The notes under the pieces are model-generated. The model was not told the origin of the DNA. It searched no databases and saw only the letters and a program-made list of their open reading frames with translations. Below are positions 54,766 through 63,161 of a stretch of 64,000 nt of DNA, piece after piece. The translations under genes and the position numbers were made by a program. This DNA is from Flammeovirgaceae bacterium. GTDB taxonomy: Bacteria > Bacteroidota > Bacteroidia > Cytophagales > Cyclobacteriaceae. Each line of letters starts with the position of its first letter. The first letter of the stretch is position 1. The stretch spans positions 43,230 to 107,229 of the forward strand of contig JACJYU010000004.1 of NCBI GenBank assembly GCA_020635915.1. The letters run 5' to 3'.

Positions 54766-54783
54766 TTGACTATCAATAGTCAA
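54766..54783 (-). promoter_or_regulatory. Operator-like palindrome before the HTH-PRTase gene
   Basis: TTGACTAT-CA-ATAGTCAA, perfect 8-bp arms, 9 bp before the ATG at 54756; a further TTGAC half-site lies between it and the start. It parallels the operator at 53543 in position but has a different sequence. Autoregulation is inferred. Confidence 0.65.
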
Positions 54784-55480
54784 AAGTAATGAATGCAATG
54801 CTGCTTTGCAGCGTCAATTGTGGGGTTTTTATTCAATTAAGGGAGCCCAATAGTGAAAATTCAAAATCCCATGGTTGCCAGCGAAGCCATATATATTAAA
54901 ATAGTCAATTAATTTCCTGTTGCTTTCTGGTTCAATACTTGGGGTTTATGTCGATACGCCCCTACCTTCAAATTGATCGATTTTTTTACCCCTTCCCAAG
55001 TTTGTTTTTTTAAGGCTTCTGCAGAAAGGTAGGCGAGGTAAGCCTGAAAAATAAATCCCGGCCGGAAACCGTGTACGAGGCCCTTGACTAGCGGTCACCA
55101 GTTGATTTCGCATTCCATCTACCAGTAGCCAGTGGAACGCCACCGCCTGCCTGAGAGTGAAGGCATTGTTTAAATGCCCAAAAAACCATCCTACAGGGAT
55201 GAAGAATTTGACACTTCAATCCGATCGGAAATTGAGGCCCAGGTTTTATCCGGCCAGGCCAGGCCAGGCCATGACGTGCCAATTATCCAGGTTGTATCGC
55301 CTTTGTCATCAAAAGTATCAGGAGTGTTAATCATTTTTTTACCAGCTAAAAGGCTGTTTTTTTAGGTATCAAACCTGTTAAAGCCTGTATCAACGCAGAT
55401 AGCTTTTGAGGTCATTGGAATCGCATCTTTGACTTGTCATCGCGACAGTTATCAGATGTTCAACCTTAAACAAAAATGTT
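54784..55480. other. Gene-poor stretch with decayed fragments
   Basis: Contains a short hairpin GCTGC-TTT-GCAGC (54800-54812), the AbiEii-like fragment (separate entry), a tandem run of four GGCCA units (55252-55271) and, at about 55201-55251, a stretch related to the 55-aa lipoprotein gene that follows: both share GGCCCAGGTnTTATCCG. A 63-codon open frame (55174-55365) covers that part but does not look like a real gene. No RNA gene was seen. Confidence 0.5.
54909..55094 (-). pseudogene. AbiEii-like C-terminal fragment
   Basis: An open stretch without a start codon, ended by TAA at 54909-54911. It encodes LKKQTWEGVKKSINLKV, matching the last residues of the AbiEii-like protein at 52469. At DNA level 54954-55018 matches 52478-52542 with three substitutions and one inserted base. 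The sequence upstream of the shared part is unrelated. It is either the remnant of a second nucleotidyltransferase gene or the scar of a duplication. Confidence 0.7.
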
Positions 55481-55648
55481 ATGAAAACCAAAGTTAAAAT
55501 GTTTGCATTGGTGGTGGCTACTGCGTTGGTACTCACCGCATGTCAGGAAGAAATTATCAATCCTAGTGATGAGGGAAAAGCCGAGGTAAAGGCCCAGGTA
55601 TTATCCGTTGAGCCTAATGGGCTCAAGAAATTGACCATCCAGAAATGA
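55481..55648 (+). CDS. Small 55-aa lipoprotein
   Basis: Starts MKTKVKMFALVVATALVLTAC, so a signal with lipobox (LTAC, C~21), then a hydrophilic 34-residue mature part (EEIINPSDEGKAEVKAQVLS … LTIQK). It would be a very small membrane-anchored peptide. No family is recognised. A clear terminator follows at 55704. A decayed relative of its middle appears just upstream (55201-55251). Confidence 0.6.
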   Translation: MKTKVKMFALVVATALVLTACQEEIINPSDEGKAEVKAQVLSVEPNGLKKLTIQK

Positions 55649-55703
55649 GGATTCAACCTGAAAGTAGCGGGTTTTCGTGATTGTGGCGCCCGCCCTACCC
55701 CTT

Positions 55704-55757
55704 AAATGCCCATGACTTAGAAACCCACTCTTGGTTATGGGCATTTATATTTTTTTG
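55704..55757 (+). terminator. Terminator after the small lipoprotein
   Basis: AAATGCCCAT at 55704-55713 pairs with ATGGGCATTT at 55737-55746, followed by a T-rich run (55749-55757). Confidence 0.8.
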
Positions 55758-55891
55758 ATAGTTTGAGCCCCTTCTCCAGTTAAAGGCCAAAAGCAAATGG
55801 TGCGTTATGGACCGCATGACCCATATCGGATAATCCTATAAAAAAAATGCAGGTTTTTAATCCATTGGCGAGCCGGCCCATTTGATTTCAA

Positions 55892-57772
55892 TTAAGCGGG
55901 CTGAAAAAAGAAATCACTAACTTTTGCAGGAATGGAACTGGTTTCCTGCATGGCTTCTTCCATCAGGCCTTGTGCGTCTGTGTTGCCGGATACCGAAGCG
56001 TAAGCCCCAACAAGGTCGAATAAGATCATCGGATGCCGATTGGAAAGGTTGGCCGCTGAGTTAAATGCATCAATTGCCTCTTTGTAATAACCCAGGGCTA
56101 AATAGCACAGCCCGGATACCCGGAGTGTCATGAATGATTCTGGTGCTTTTTGGATGCCAATCTCGCATAGATTAAGGCTTTCCGCAAACTTGCCACGGTT
56201 TAACAGGGCATAGGCATTTAAAAAATGAGGAATAGTGCTTAGGGGTTCTGTGCCGATGTCTTCAAATGCGCACTGGATTTGGGTCAAATATCGGGAGAAC
56301 TTTATCCTGCCCGCTGAACCATTTGGATTGATGCTAAATACTTTTCGAAAGTTTTGTTCCATTTCAGGCCATCCTAGTTCATAACACAGTGCCACGTATG
56401 CCAGGCTAAAATATGCTTCCATTACCGTTGGGTCTATTGCCAGGCATCGCATAGCTGCTTCCTTTGTTCTTAACACGGCATCTGAAAAAGGGATCATTTC
56501 ATAGTGGCCTAGAAGGGCTGTGGTGCAGGCAATTCCGGCAAATGCCATTGCCGATTCCGTATCTAAGTCGGCTGCTTTTTGATAGCAATCCAAACTGGTG
56601 AGCAGGTCGTTCCCCCTTTTTCTCCAGTGGTATTTGCCTTTCCAAAGTAAATCAATGACAGGTATAGCTAAAGACAGGGGCGGGCCAACAACCTGTTCCT
56701 CATAATCCAAACGGCTTACGCCCAGAAAATTACAAAGTTCCTCTACGACACTTGTCTTTAAGAAAAACAATTCGCTACGGTCGCATTCGAACTTTTTTCC
56801 CCATGTGATTGCCTCAGACCTGGTATTGACAAGCCGGATAAACAGCCGAATACTGCTATCCATCACCTGCATGGAACCAGTGAGGGCCAGGGCCGCTTTT
56901 GAGGAGACATCTTTCAGTCCCGATCTGTTTAGATTGCTGGAAAGCCCAAAAATGGATAGCCTTAGTGCCTTAATCTGTTTTAGTGTGTTGAAGAGATCTT
57001 CGGCAAACCCTTGCGACAGGTATTCTTCATTCGAGTTTGCGGACTGGAAATTGAGAGGCAAAACGGCAATGGTTTTTTGGGTATTCAGGATCAGGGAGGT
57101 ATCTCCTGGCAACGGGAAGATTGGCATTTTTACGTTTGTTGCCTCTTGATGTGGCCCGATCCTCGTGCTATTGATGATCTCCCTTACTGCATTTGCCACC
57201 TTGTTTACCTGGTCGGGGTAATGAATTCTATTTAGGTTTATAAGTGGGTTGTCTTCGTGTGCCCACATCGGCCGGTTAACGCCCGGTGAACGATAAACAA
57301 AACTTATGGCCCGCAGTTTTGAGTTAAGCTGGGTTTCAATTTTACACAAATCCACAGCATCCAGTTCATGGATGATTATCGGCATCACCCGCGATGCAAC
57401 GTTTCCACCCTGAATCTTTATCATGCTTCCAAGTGGATCCTTGGATAACTGTTCTAGGAATGGGAGAAGCTCGTGTTTCCATGTGTAACACTCCGAATCA
57501 CAATAGGTTTGGGAGAGGACAGGCATGAAAATCAATGAATTTAAATGGGCTGATAGCGAAGTATCCACATGGTGGGTTTCCTGCAATCCGTATTTAGGAT
57601 TCTTGTCGAAATAGATGGATACCCGGCCCTTCACGATGGTTTCCAGCTCTGTAGACAGGTGCCTTACGAATTCAGTAACCCAGCCATCACCTTCTTTTCC
57701 CCCTGGGGGTTTATTGTCGTTTAGCCGGTAGCTGATGAATACATCGTGCAAAAAATCGGTTGGTTGGCCCAT
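55892..57772 (-). CDS. TIR - TolB-like - TPR protein
   Basis: 626 aa from the ATG at 57772; no signal peptide or membrane segment. Residues ~8-160 are a TIR domain: HDVFISYRLNDNK, WVTEFVRHLSTELE, MPVLSQTYCDSECYTWKHEL, where E101 sits at the position of the NADase catalytic glutamate. Residues ~234-370 resemble the TolB/FlgO-like domain (TIAVLPLNFQS … YLSQGFAEDLFNTLKQI). Residues ~390-610 are TPR repeats. It is divergent from susC across 408 bp. It could be a sensor/scaffold or a TIR effector; the catalytic state needs direct proof. Confidence 0.85.
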   Translation of the reverse strand: MGQPTDFLHDVFISYRLNDNKPPGGKEGDGWVTEFVRHLSTELETIVKGRVSIYFDKNPKYGLQETHHVDTSLSAHLNSLIFMPVLSQTYCDSECYTWKHELLPFLEQLSKDPLGSMIKIQGGNVASRVMPIIIHELDAVDLCKIETQLNSKLRAISFVYRSPGVNRPMWAHEDNPLINLNRIHYPDQVNKVANAVREIINSTRIGPHQEATNVKMPIFPLPGDTSLILNTQKTIAVLPLNFQSANSNEEYLSQGFAEDLFNTLKQIKALRLSIFGLSSNLNRSGLKDVSSKAALALTGSMQVMDSSIRLFIRLVNTRSEAITWGKKFECDRSELFFLKTSVVEELCNFLGVSRLDYEEQVVGPPLSLAIPVIDLLWKGKYHWRKRGNDLLTSLDCYQKAADLDTESAMAFAGIACTTALLGHYEMIPFSDAVLRTKEAAMRCLAIDPTVMEAYFSLAYVALCYELGWPEMEQNFRKVFSINPNGSAGRIKFSRYLTQIQCAFEDIGTEPLSTIPHFLNAYALLNRGKFAESLNLCEIGIQKAPESFMTLRVSGLCYLALGYYKEAIDAFNSAANLSNRHPMILFDLVGAYASVSGNTDAQGLMEEAMQETSSIPAKVSDFFFQPA

Positions 57773-58180
57773 AAGGATAAAACCACCCACAAAGTTGCAA
57801 TACGTGTAATCAGGCAACTACCCCTGCTGTTACAGGGATTGATAATAATGATACATGGGGATTGGTTTATGCGGTTTTTTTAGAAAAACAGCCAGGCATG
57901 TATCAAAAGTATTAGCCAATGAATCAACAGGGATAGCATAAGATGTTGGCTAGTGCCAGTTTTGAAATAAAGTTGTGAATGTTTGTCAAAGTGAGCTAGG
58001 AAATTGGTACATTCAGACAATCGGGGATGAATTATGAATTGACTTGAAGGGCTTTGCACCACCGATGGTATTTTACCATATTTTCGTTCGGCAAGTTTGA
58101 GACTTAGGGTAGGCAGGCAACGTTTGCAACCTGTTTGTTAAGGTTTAGGCAACATTTTGCTTCTAATTAACCTTTTCACC
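57773..58180. other. Divergent promoter region between the TIR gene and susC
   Basis: No gene. It holds a small hairpin CCCTG-ctgtta-CAGGG (57823-57838) on the TIR side and a promoter candidate for susC (58096-58126). Nothing else is recognised. Confidence 0.6.
58096..58126 (+). promoter_or_regulatory. Promoter candidate of susC
   Basis: TTTG at 58096-58099 and AACGTTTG at 58119-58126 with 19 bp between; the -7 box misses only the first T of TANNTTTG. It would give a leader of ~48 bp before the ATG at 58181. Confidence 0.5.
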
Positions 58181-61100
58181 ATGGATCCTATATTTCAAAA
58201 ATATTCCGGAAGTGGATTTCCGGTTGGCCGCAAACATCGGGCACCCAGTTTGCGACAAATCATCCTGATTTCTGCCTGTTGCACGTTCCATATTGCCTCA
58301 TTTGCACAGCATCGGATGGTAACGGGCAAGATCACCAGCGATGGTTACCCCTTGGCGGGTGCCAACATTGTGCTCAAGGGAACCACAACGGGGACAGTCA
58401 GTGACACCAATGGTGAATTTTCAATTAACCTGTATGATTCCCTGGAAACCATTGTTGTTTCCTTCGTTGGATTCACAACAGAAACAATCGATTGTGCCGG
58501 AAGGAGCATCGTGGATGTTGCAATGAGGGTTGATCCGACCCAGCTTGCAGAAATTGTCATTACAGCATTGGGTTTGGAGAAAGAAAGGGATAAAGTGGGG
58601 AGTTCTACTGTTCGCATTGCTGGTGAAAGTGTAGTTAAATCAGGGGAACCTACGCTCATCAACGGTTTGTCTGGAAAATCGTCAGGCCTGTTAATCTCAC
58701 GAACATCCGGGGATCCCGGATCAGGATCCTATATCCAAATAAGGGGGCAGGGTTCCATTTCTGCTAGCGTCCAACCTTTAATTGTTGTTGACGGGGTTCC
58801 TGTTTACAATTCCAACATTGGAAGCTATGGAGGAGGAGTGGTTCAGCAATCCAGGCTAAATGATTTAAATCCGCATGACATTGAATCAATCGAGGTGGTG
58901 AAAGGAGCAAGTGCCAGTGCTTTGTGGGGCACGCGTGCGGGCAACGGGGTAATAGTCATAAAAACGAAGAAGGGATCGGGGCTGGCTAATAAGTTAAGCG
59001 TAAGTTATTCTGGCACCTATGGAGTCGATAGAATATTGGCCAGGCATCCATTGCAAAGGACATGGGGCCAGGGTATTTCGGGATACTACTACACTGGTGT
59101 ATTCTCCAACGGGGCGGGTTGGCCCTATTCATATGGAGACAAGATTGCCAACCGGAGTGGGGAAGATGATATAGTAGTGAGTGATCCTAATGACCCAGAT
59201 TACATAGGGTACTTTCTCACGAGCCAGGGCAAAAAGGTTTACCCCATAGTAGAAACTACATTTGATCCCAACGCCCCACCGAATGGTGGCAAAAATTCAG
59301 TGGCTACTTTTGATCCCTATGAAGCACTCTTTGATGGAGGGCACACACTCGATCAAAGCCTGTCAATTAGTGGTGGCAGCAGGGATAATAGCTACTACTT
59401 CAGTATTGCTGATCTAAATCAAGAGGGGTTGGCCAAAGCGAACAGCAATTATAGGAGGACTTCAGTCCGAATCAACAGCAATCGGCAATTCAATGATTGG
59501 ATTGGGATTGGCAGTACCCTGTTTTTTTCCAAGATCACCTCCGATCGATTACAAATGGGAAATAACCTAAGTGGTATTTTCCTGGGCGGATTGCGGACTT
59601 CCCCTGACTGGGACAATGAAAAGGGATATGAAGGATATTATGTCCCTCCTTCAGGCTCATTCAACCCGAACCATCAATTGTCGTACCGAAACCAAATAGG
59701 AATGGCTCTAAACCCCGGCTATGACAATCCGCTGTGGACCATGTACAATATCAAAAACGAGTCGGATGTAAATCGATTTATTGGAACGGCCCAATTGGAC
59801 GTAAACCCACTACAGTGGTTAAATGTTACCCTACGAACTGGTGTTGACCACTATTCGGAGGGGAGATCGGAAATAAGCCCGGTGGGGACCGCTGGTTTTT
59901 TTAAGGGCAACTTATCGTTGGAGTCAATTCAAGAAACCCAGTTCAACCTTGATGGATTTTTTCAAGGTCACTTTAGGATTTTCAATGAATCAAAATTGAC
60001 AGTCTTAATGGGGATCAACGGACAGCAGCGTACTTTTAAGAATGTAGGGGGTAGTATCCAAGATTTTATTGTCAAATCGAACCCGCCACTTAGCCTGGAC
60101 AATGCCACCACGGACAACGCAACCCCGTATAACCGACTTGTTCAACAAAGGTCGGCTGCCTTTTATTCAATGTTGGATATAGATTATCGAAATCAACTTT
60201 TCTTGAATGTAACAGGCAGGGCGGAGAATTCTTCTGTATTTAACTATGAGGACAACCCCACATTTTTTTACCCTTCCATAACCGTTAACTGGCATGTATT
60301 GAAGTCTTTGGGCATCGAGGGCAAGTTTATGACTTTTGCAAAGTTACGTGCAGGCTACGGTGTGGTGAGTACCATACCAGAACCTTACCAATTAACTACT
60401 TATTATGACCCTAGTTTTTATTTGGATGGTTGGACTGCTGGATTGAGTGCCAATGCCCAAACCTATGGGGGTGGATATGAACAAAGTGCACTGCAAGGAA
60501 ATCCTGATCTTAAACCCGAAATGAAAAAAGAACTGGAGCTTGGAATTGATCTTCGGTTTTTGAACGATCGTTTAGATCTTGGTGCCACTTATTTTACCAA
60601 CAAGGTGAGTGACCTTATCATCCCGGTAGCGGTTGCAGGATCCACCGGATTCAATAGTAAGACTGCCAATGCTGCTAGTATTCAGAATCAAGGTGTAGAG
60701 CTGGATATGTCCTTCAATGTTTTGAACATTGGCGGATGGGCTATTGATCTATTTGGCAATTGGACTCAAATAAAAAACAGGGTAACGGACCTTGGTGGTA
60801 AACCAGCCGTAACTGTTTTTGGAAAAGGTTATACACAAACTGTGGTGAAAGGATATCCAATGGGTATAATCTATGGTGTTGGGTTTGCAAGAACACCGGA
60901 AGGTGACCTGGTTTTGGGGAATGGGTTCCCTAAAGCAGCTGATGAATCAACCGTGCTGGGCAATACCAATCCTGATTGGCGTGGTGGTCTGGGCAGTAGG
61001 ATAAAGTGGAGGAATATGAGCTTCAGTTTTCTGTTTGAGCATTCACATGGTGGACAGATTTGGGGTGGTACCCGAGGGGCACTCATCAATTTCGGCACGC

Positions 61101-61576
61101 ATGCCGATACGGACCGAGAAGTGACTATTCCCGCATCCGAGGTAGGTTCGTATAGGAATTATCAGGGATATACAGTCGGCTCATATGGCTATCCAATCAG
61201 TCCTGATGGTAGTTATACCGTGCGTGGCTATATTCATGATTTTGGAGGTGGTCCTGTTTTAATCGATGAAACGTGGTGGCAAACCTTAGGGGGTGGCTTT
61301 GGTGCCCAAATGGAGTCTTTCATTGAGAGTGCCGAGTGGACAAAATTGAGGGAGTTGGCCATTTCCTATTCCTTGAACACCGTAGCCTTTAGGCAAAAGA
61401 CAAAGCTCAACTCTATGGAATTCGGTATTTCGGGTCGAAACCTGTTCTTGTGGACTGATTTCAAAGGCAACGATCCCGAGACCAATTTGAGCGGACCTAG
61501 TAATGCCAGGGGCGTGGATTACTTTAATAACCCTGCCACAAAATCATTAATGTTCACCATTAAGGTCAATTATTAG
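58181..61576 (+). CDS. SusC/RagA-family TonB-linked outer-membrane protein
   Basis: 1131 aa from the ATG at 58181. The signal peptide has an unusually long N-region (~28 residues) before the hydrophobic core (IILISACCTFHIASFAQ). A CarboxypepD-regulatory-like domain (VTGKITSDGYPLAGANIVLKG) is followed by the plug (LINGLSGKSSGLLISR, YIQIRGQGS, VVDGVPVYNSN, IESIEVVKGASASALWGTRA) and a long beta-barrel ending in FTIKVNY. It imports oligomers, usually glycans or peptides, with energy from TonB. It lacks an obvious STN domain, so sigma/anti-sigma signalling is unlikely. It pairs with SusD downstream. Confidence 0.96.
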   Translation: MDPIFQKYSGSGFPVGRKHRAPSLRQIILISACCTFHIASFAQHRMVTGKITSDGYPLAGANIVLKGTTTGTVSDTNGEFSINLYDSLETIVVSFVGFTTETIDCAGRSIVDVAMRVDPTQLAEIVITALGLEKERDKVGSSTVRIAGESVVKSGEPTLINGLSGKSSGLLISRTSGDPGSGSYIQIRGQGSISASVQPLIVVDGVPVYNSNIGSYGGGVVQQSRLNDLNPHDIESIEVVKGASASALWGTRAGNGVIVIKTKKGSGLANKLSVSYSGTYGVDRILARHPLQRTWGQGISGYYYTGVFSNGAGWPYSYGDKIANRSGEDDIVVSDPNDPDYIGYFLTSQGKKVYPIVETTFDPNAPPNGGKNSVATFDPYEALFDGGHTLDQSLSISGGSRDNSYYFSIADLNQEGLAKANSNYRRTSVRINSNRQFNDWIGIGSTLFFSKITSDRLQMGNNLSGIFLGGLRTSPDWDNEKGYEGYYVPPSGSFNPNHQLSYRNQIGMALNPGYDNPLWTMYNIKNESDVNRFIGTAQLDVNPLQWLNVTLRTGVDHYSEGRSEISPVGTAGFFKGNLSLESIQETQFNLDGFFQGHFRIFNESKLTVLMGINGQQRTFKNVGGSIQDFIVKSNPPLSLDNATTDNATPYNRLVQQRSAAFYSMLDIDYRNQLFLNVTGRAENSSVFNYEDNPTFFYPSITVNWHVLKSLGIEGKFMTFAKLRAGYGVVSTIPEPYQLTTYYDPSFYLDGWTAGLSANAQTYGGGYEQSALQGNPDLKPEMKKELELGIDLRFLNDRLDLGATYFTNKVSDLIIPVAVAGSTGFNSKTANAASIQNQGVELDMSFNVLNIGGWAIDLFGNWTQIKNRVTDLGGKPAVTVFGKGYTQTVVKGYPMGIIYGVGFARTPEGDLVLGNGFPKAADESTVLGNTNPDWRGGLGSRIKWRNMSFSFLFEHSHGGQIWGGTRGALINFGTHADTDREVTIPASEVGSYRNYQGYTVGSYGYPISPDGSYTVRGYIHDFGGGPVLIDETWWQTLGGGFGAQMESFIESAEWTKLRELAISYSLNTVAFRQKTKLNSMEFGISGRNLFLWTDFKGNDPETNLSGPSNARGVDYFNNPATKSLMFTIKVNY

Positions 61577-61604
61577 TACTTGATCCCATTTAAATGAAAA
61601 TAGC

Positions 61605-62987
61605 ATGTGTAAATATTCAAAACTGTTTTTAATTGCCACTTGCATGATTGCTTCATGCGAATCGTTTGTGACAGGTATTGATGAGGTGGATGTTACCCGA
61701 GTTTCTGATGTTGATTTGAAACTGATCGTGGTCGCAGCAGAAGTGAACTATATGGGGTTTTTGGAAGGCCAAGCAGCACGGATGGCCGGAATGTGGAGCG
61801 GCTATTTTCGTGGGGCCGATCGGCAGTATGTTGGGTTTTACAATTACAATGTAACGTCCGGAACGTTTGAAACAGAGTGGGATAATATTTACATCTACAC
61901 GCTAAAGCAGCTTCGTATTGCACAAAGGAAGGCTGCCGCACAGAATAACTTAAGCACGAAGGGAATTTGCCAGGTGATGGAGGGAAGCATTATGGGCACG
62001 GCTACAGCCCTATGGGGCGATGTGCCTTACAGGGAAGCAACCAATGTATCAGCCCATCCTAACCCCGCCTACGATTCACAAGCGGATATAATTGACGATT
62101 TACTTTCATTGCTTGACGAAGCGGTTATCAACTTATCAAGTAACATTGGCAATCGGGAAGGGGACTTCCTTTCTGAGGGTGATAATTCACAATGGATTGA
62201 AGTTGCGCATTCCGTCAAAGCCAGGCTGCTTTTGTATCAGCGCAATTATGCCGATGCGCTGTCGGAAGCTGAGCAGGGACTGGATAATCCGTCAGAGGAC
62301 CTATTGGCATTGCACGGCAACTCGCTGGGCTCAGACCTCAATCTCTACTTTGATTTTTTGGAAGTATCCCGACAGGGAACAATGACAGCGGAGGATACCC
62401 ACCTCGGGAATTTACTTGATCCAAATTCGTCAATTACCCGCAACCATTTGAAAACGAATGAATCTGGGAGGTTAGCACATTATTACACCGGATCCTCCAT
62501 AAATAATTATTCGCCCAACACTTCACCTGACGGGTTCTTTTTTGCGGATGCAGCCTTTCCGTTGCATACAGCCTACGAAACATCATTGATAGCAGCTGAA
62601 TGTAGGTTACACCTGGGCGATGTAGATGGCGCAATTGCAGAACTCAATGAGCACAGGGCCAACTTAAGACAGATGTATCCTTCTGGAACCTATGCTGATT
62701 TTGTTGCCAGCGATTTTGATATTGGCGGAATTGAAAACATGACAGGCATACAAACCATAGAGCAGTCTTTGCTTCGTGAGATTTTGGAGGAGAAATGGGT
62801 AAGCCTTTATGGGCAGGTTGAGGCCTTCAATGAACTTCGCAGGACTAGGAACGCATTGGACATCCCCATCAATTTCGGGGAAAACTTGCCTCAAAGGTTT
62901 CTTTACACCCAAGATGAGATCAACGGGAATTCAAGTATTCCGAAGCCGATTCCTTCACTTACCGACCCTGTAGAAATATTTAAATAG
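61605..62987 (+). CDS. SusD/RagB-family lipoprotein
   Basis: 460 aa. Signal with lipobox (MIASC, C~18) for outer-surface anchoring. Helical TPR-like body with family signs such as WDNIYIYTLKQLRIAQRKA, MGTATALWGDVPYREA and the C-terminal EEKWVSLYGQVEAFNELRRTR. It captures the ligand over the SusC barrel. It starts 28 bp after susC. Confidence 0.93.
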   Translation: MCKYSKLFLIATCMIASCESFVTGIDEVDVTRVSDVDLKLIVVAAEVNYMGFLEGQAARMAGMWSGYFRGADRQYVGFYNYNVTSGTFETEWDNIYIYTLKQLRIAQRKAAAQNNLSTKGICQVMEGSIMGTATALWGDVPYREATNVSAHPNPAYDSQADIIDDLLSLLDEAVINLSSNIGNREGDFLSEGDNSQWIEVAHSVKARLLLYQRNYADALSEAEQGLDNPSEDLLALHGNSLGSDLNLYFDFLEVSRQGTMTAEDTHLGNLLDPNSSITRNHLKTNESGRLAHYYTGSSINNYSPNTSPDGFFFADAAFPLHTAYETSLIAAECRLHLGDVDGAIAELNEHRANLRQMYPSGTYADFVASDFDIGGIENMTGIQTIEQSLLREILEEKWVSLYGQVEAFNELRRTRNALDIPINFGENLPQRFLYTQDEINGNSSIPKPIPSLTDPVEIFK

Positions 62988-63055
62988 CATACTGGGCCAG
63001 AATTGATTAACTTTTGTAGGCATATGCTGAATAAAATTGGACGAATGGTGCTTTC

Positions 63056-63063
63056 TATTTTTG
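63056..63063 (+). promoter_or_regulatory. Possible -7 element before the propeller sensor
   Basis: TATTTTTG matches TANNTTTG exactly, 99 bp before the ATG at 63162; no clear -33 box. Confidence 0.3.
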
Positions 63064-63161
63064 GCTTGACTACGCCAATTGTTCGTTTCCTTCAGTAAGA
63101 TAATATGTCAGCAATTGTATTTCGTGTCATGTGGGCCTGGGTATTACAGTAAATAAATTGT

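Noticed and set aside
54946..55143. 65-codon minus-strand open frame
   Set aside because: Lies in a different frame from the AbiEii-like fragment, which explains the DNA better.
55174..55365. 63-codon plus-strand open frame
   Set aside because: Runs through a GGCCA tandem repeat and a decayed lipoprotein-like stretch; no protein feature supports it.
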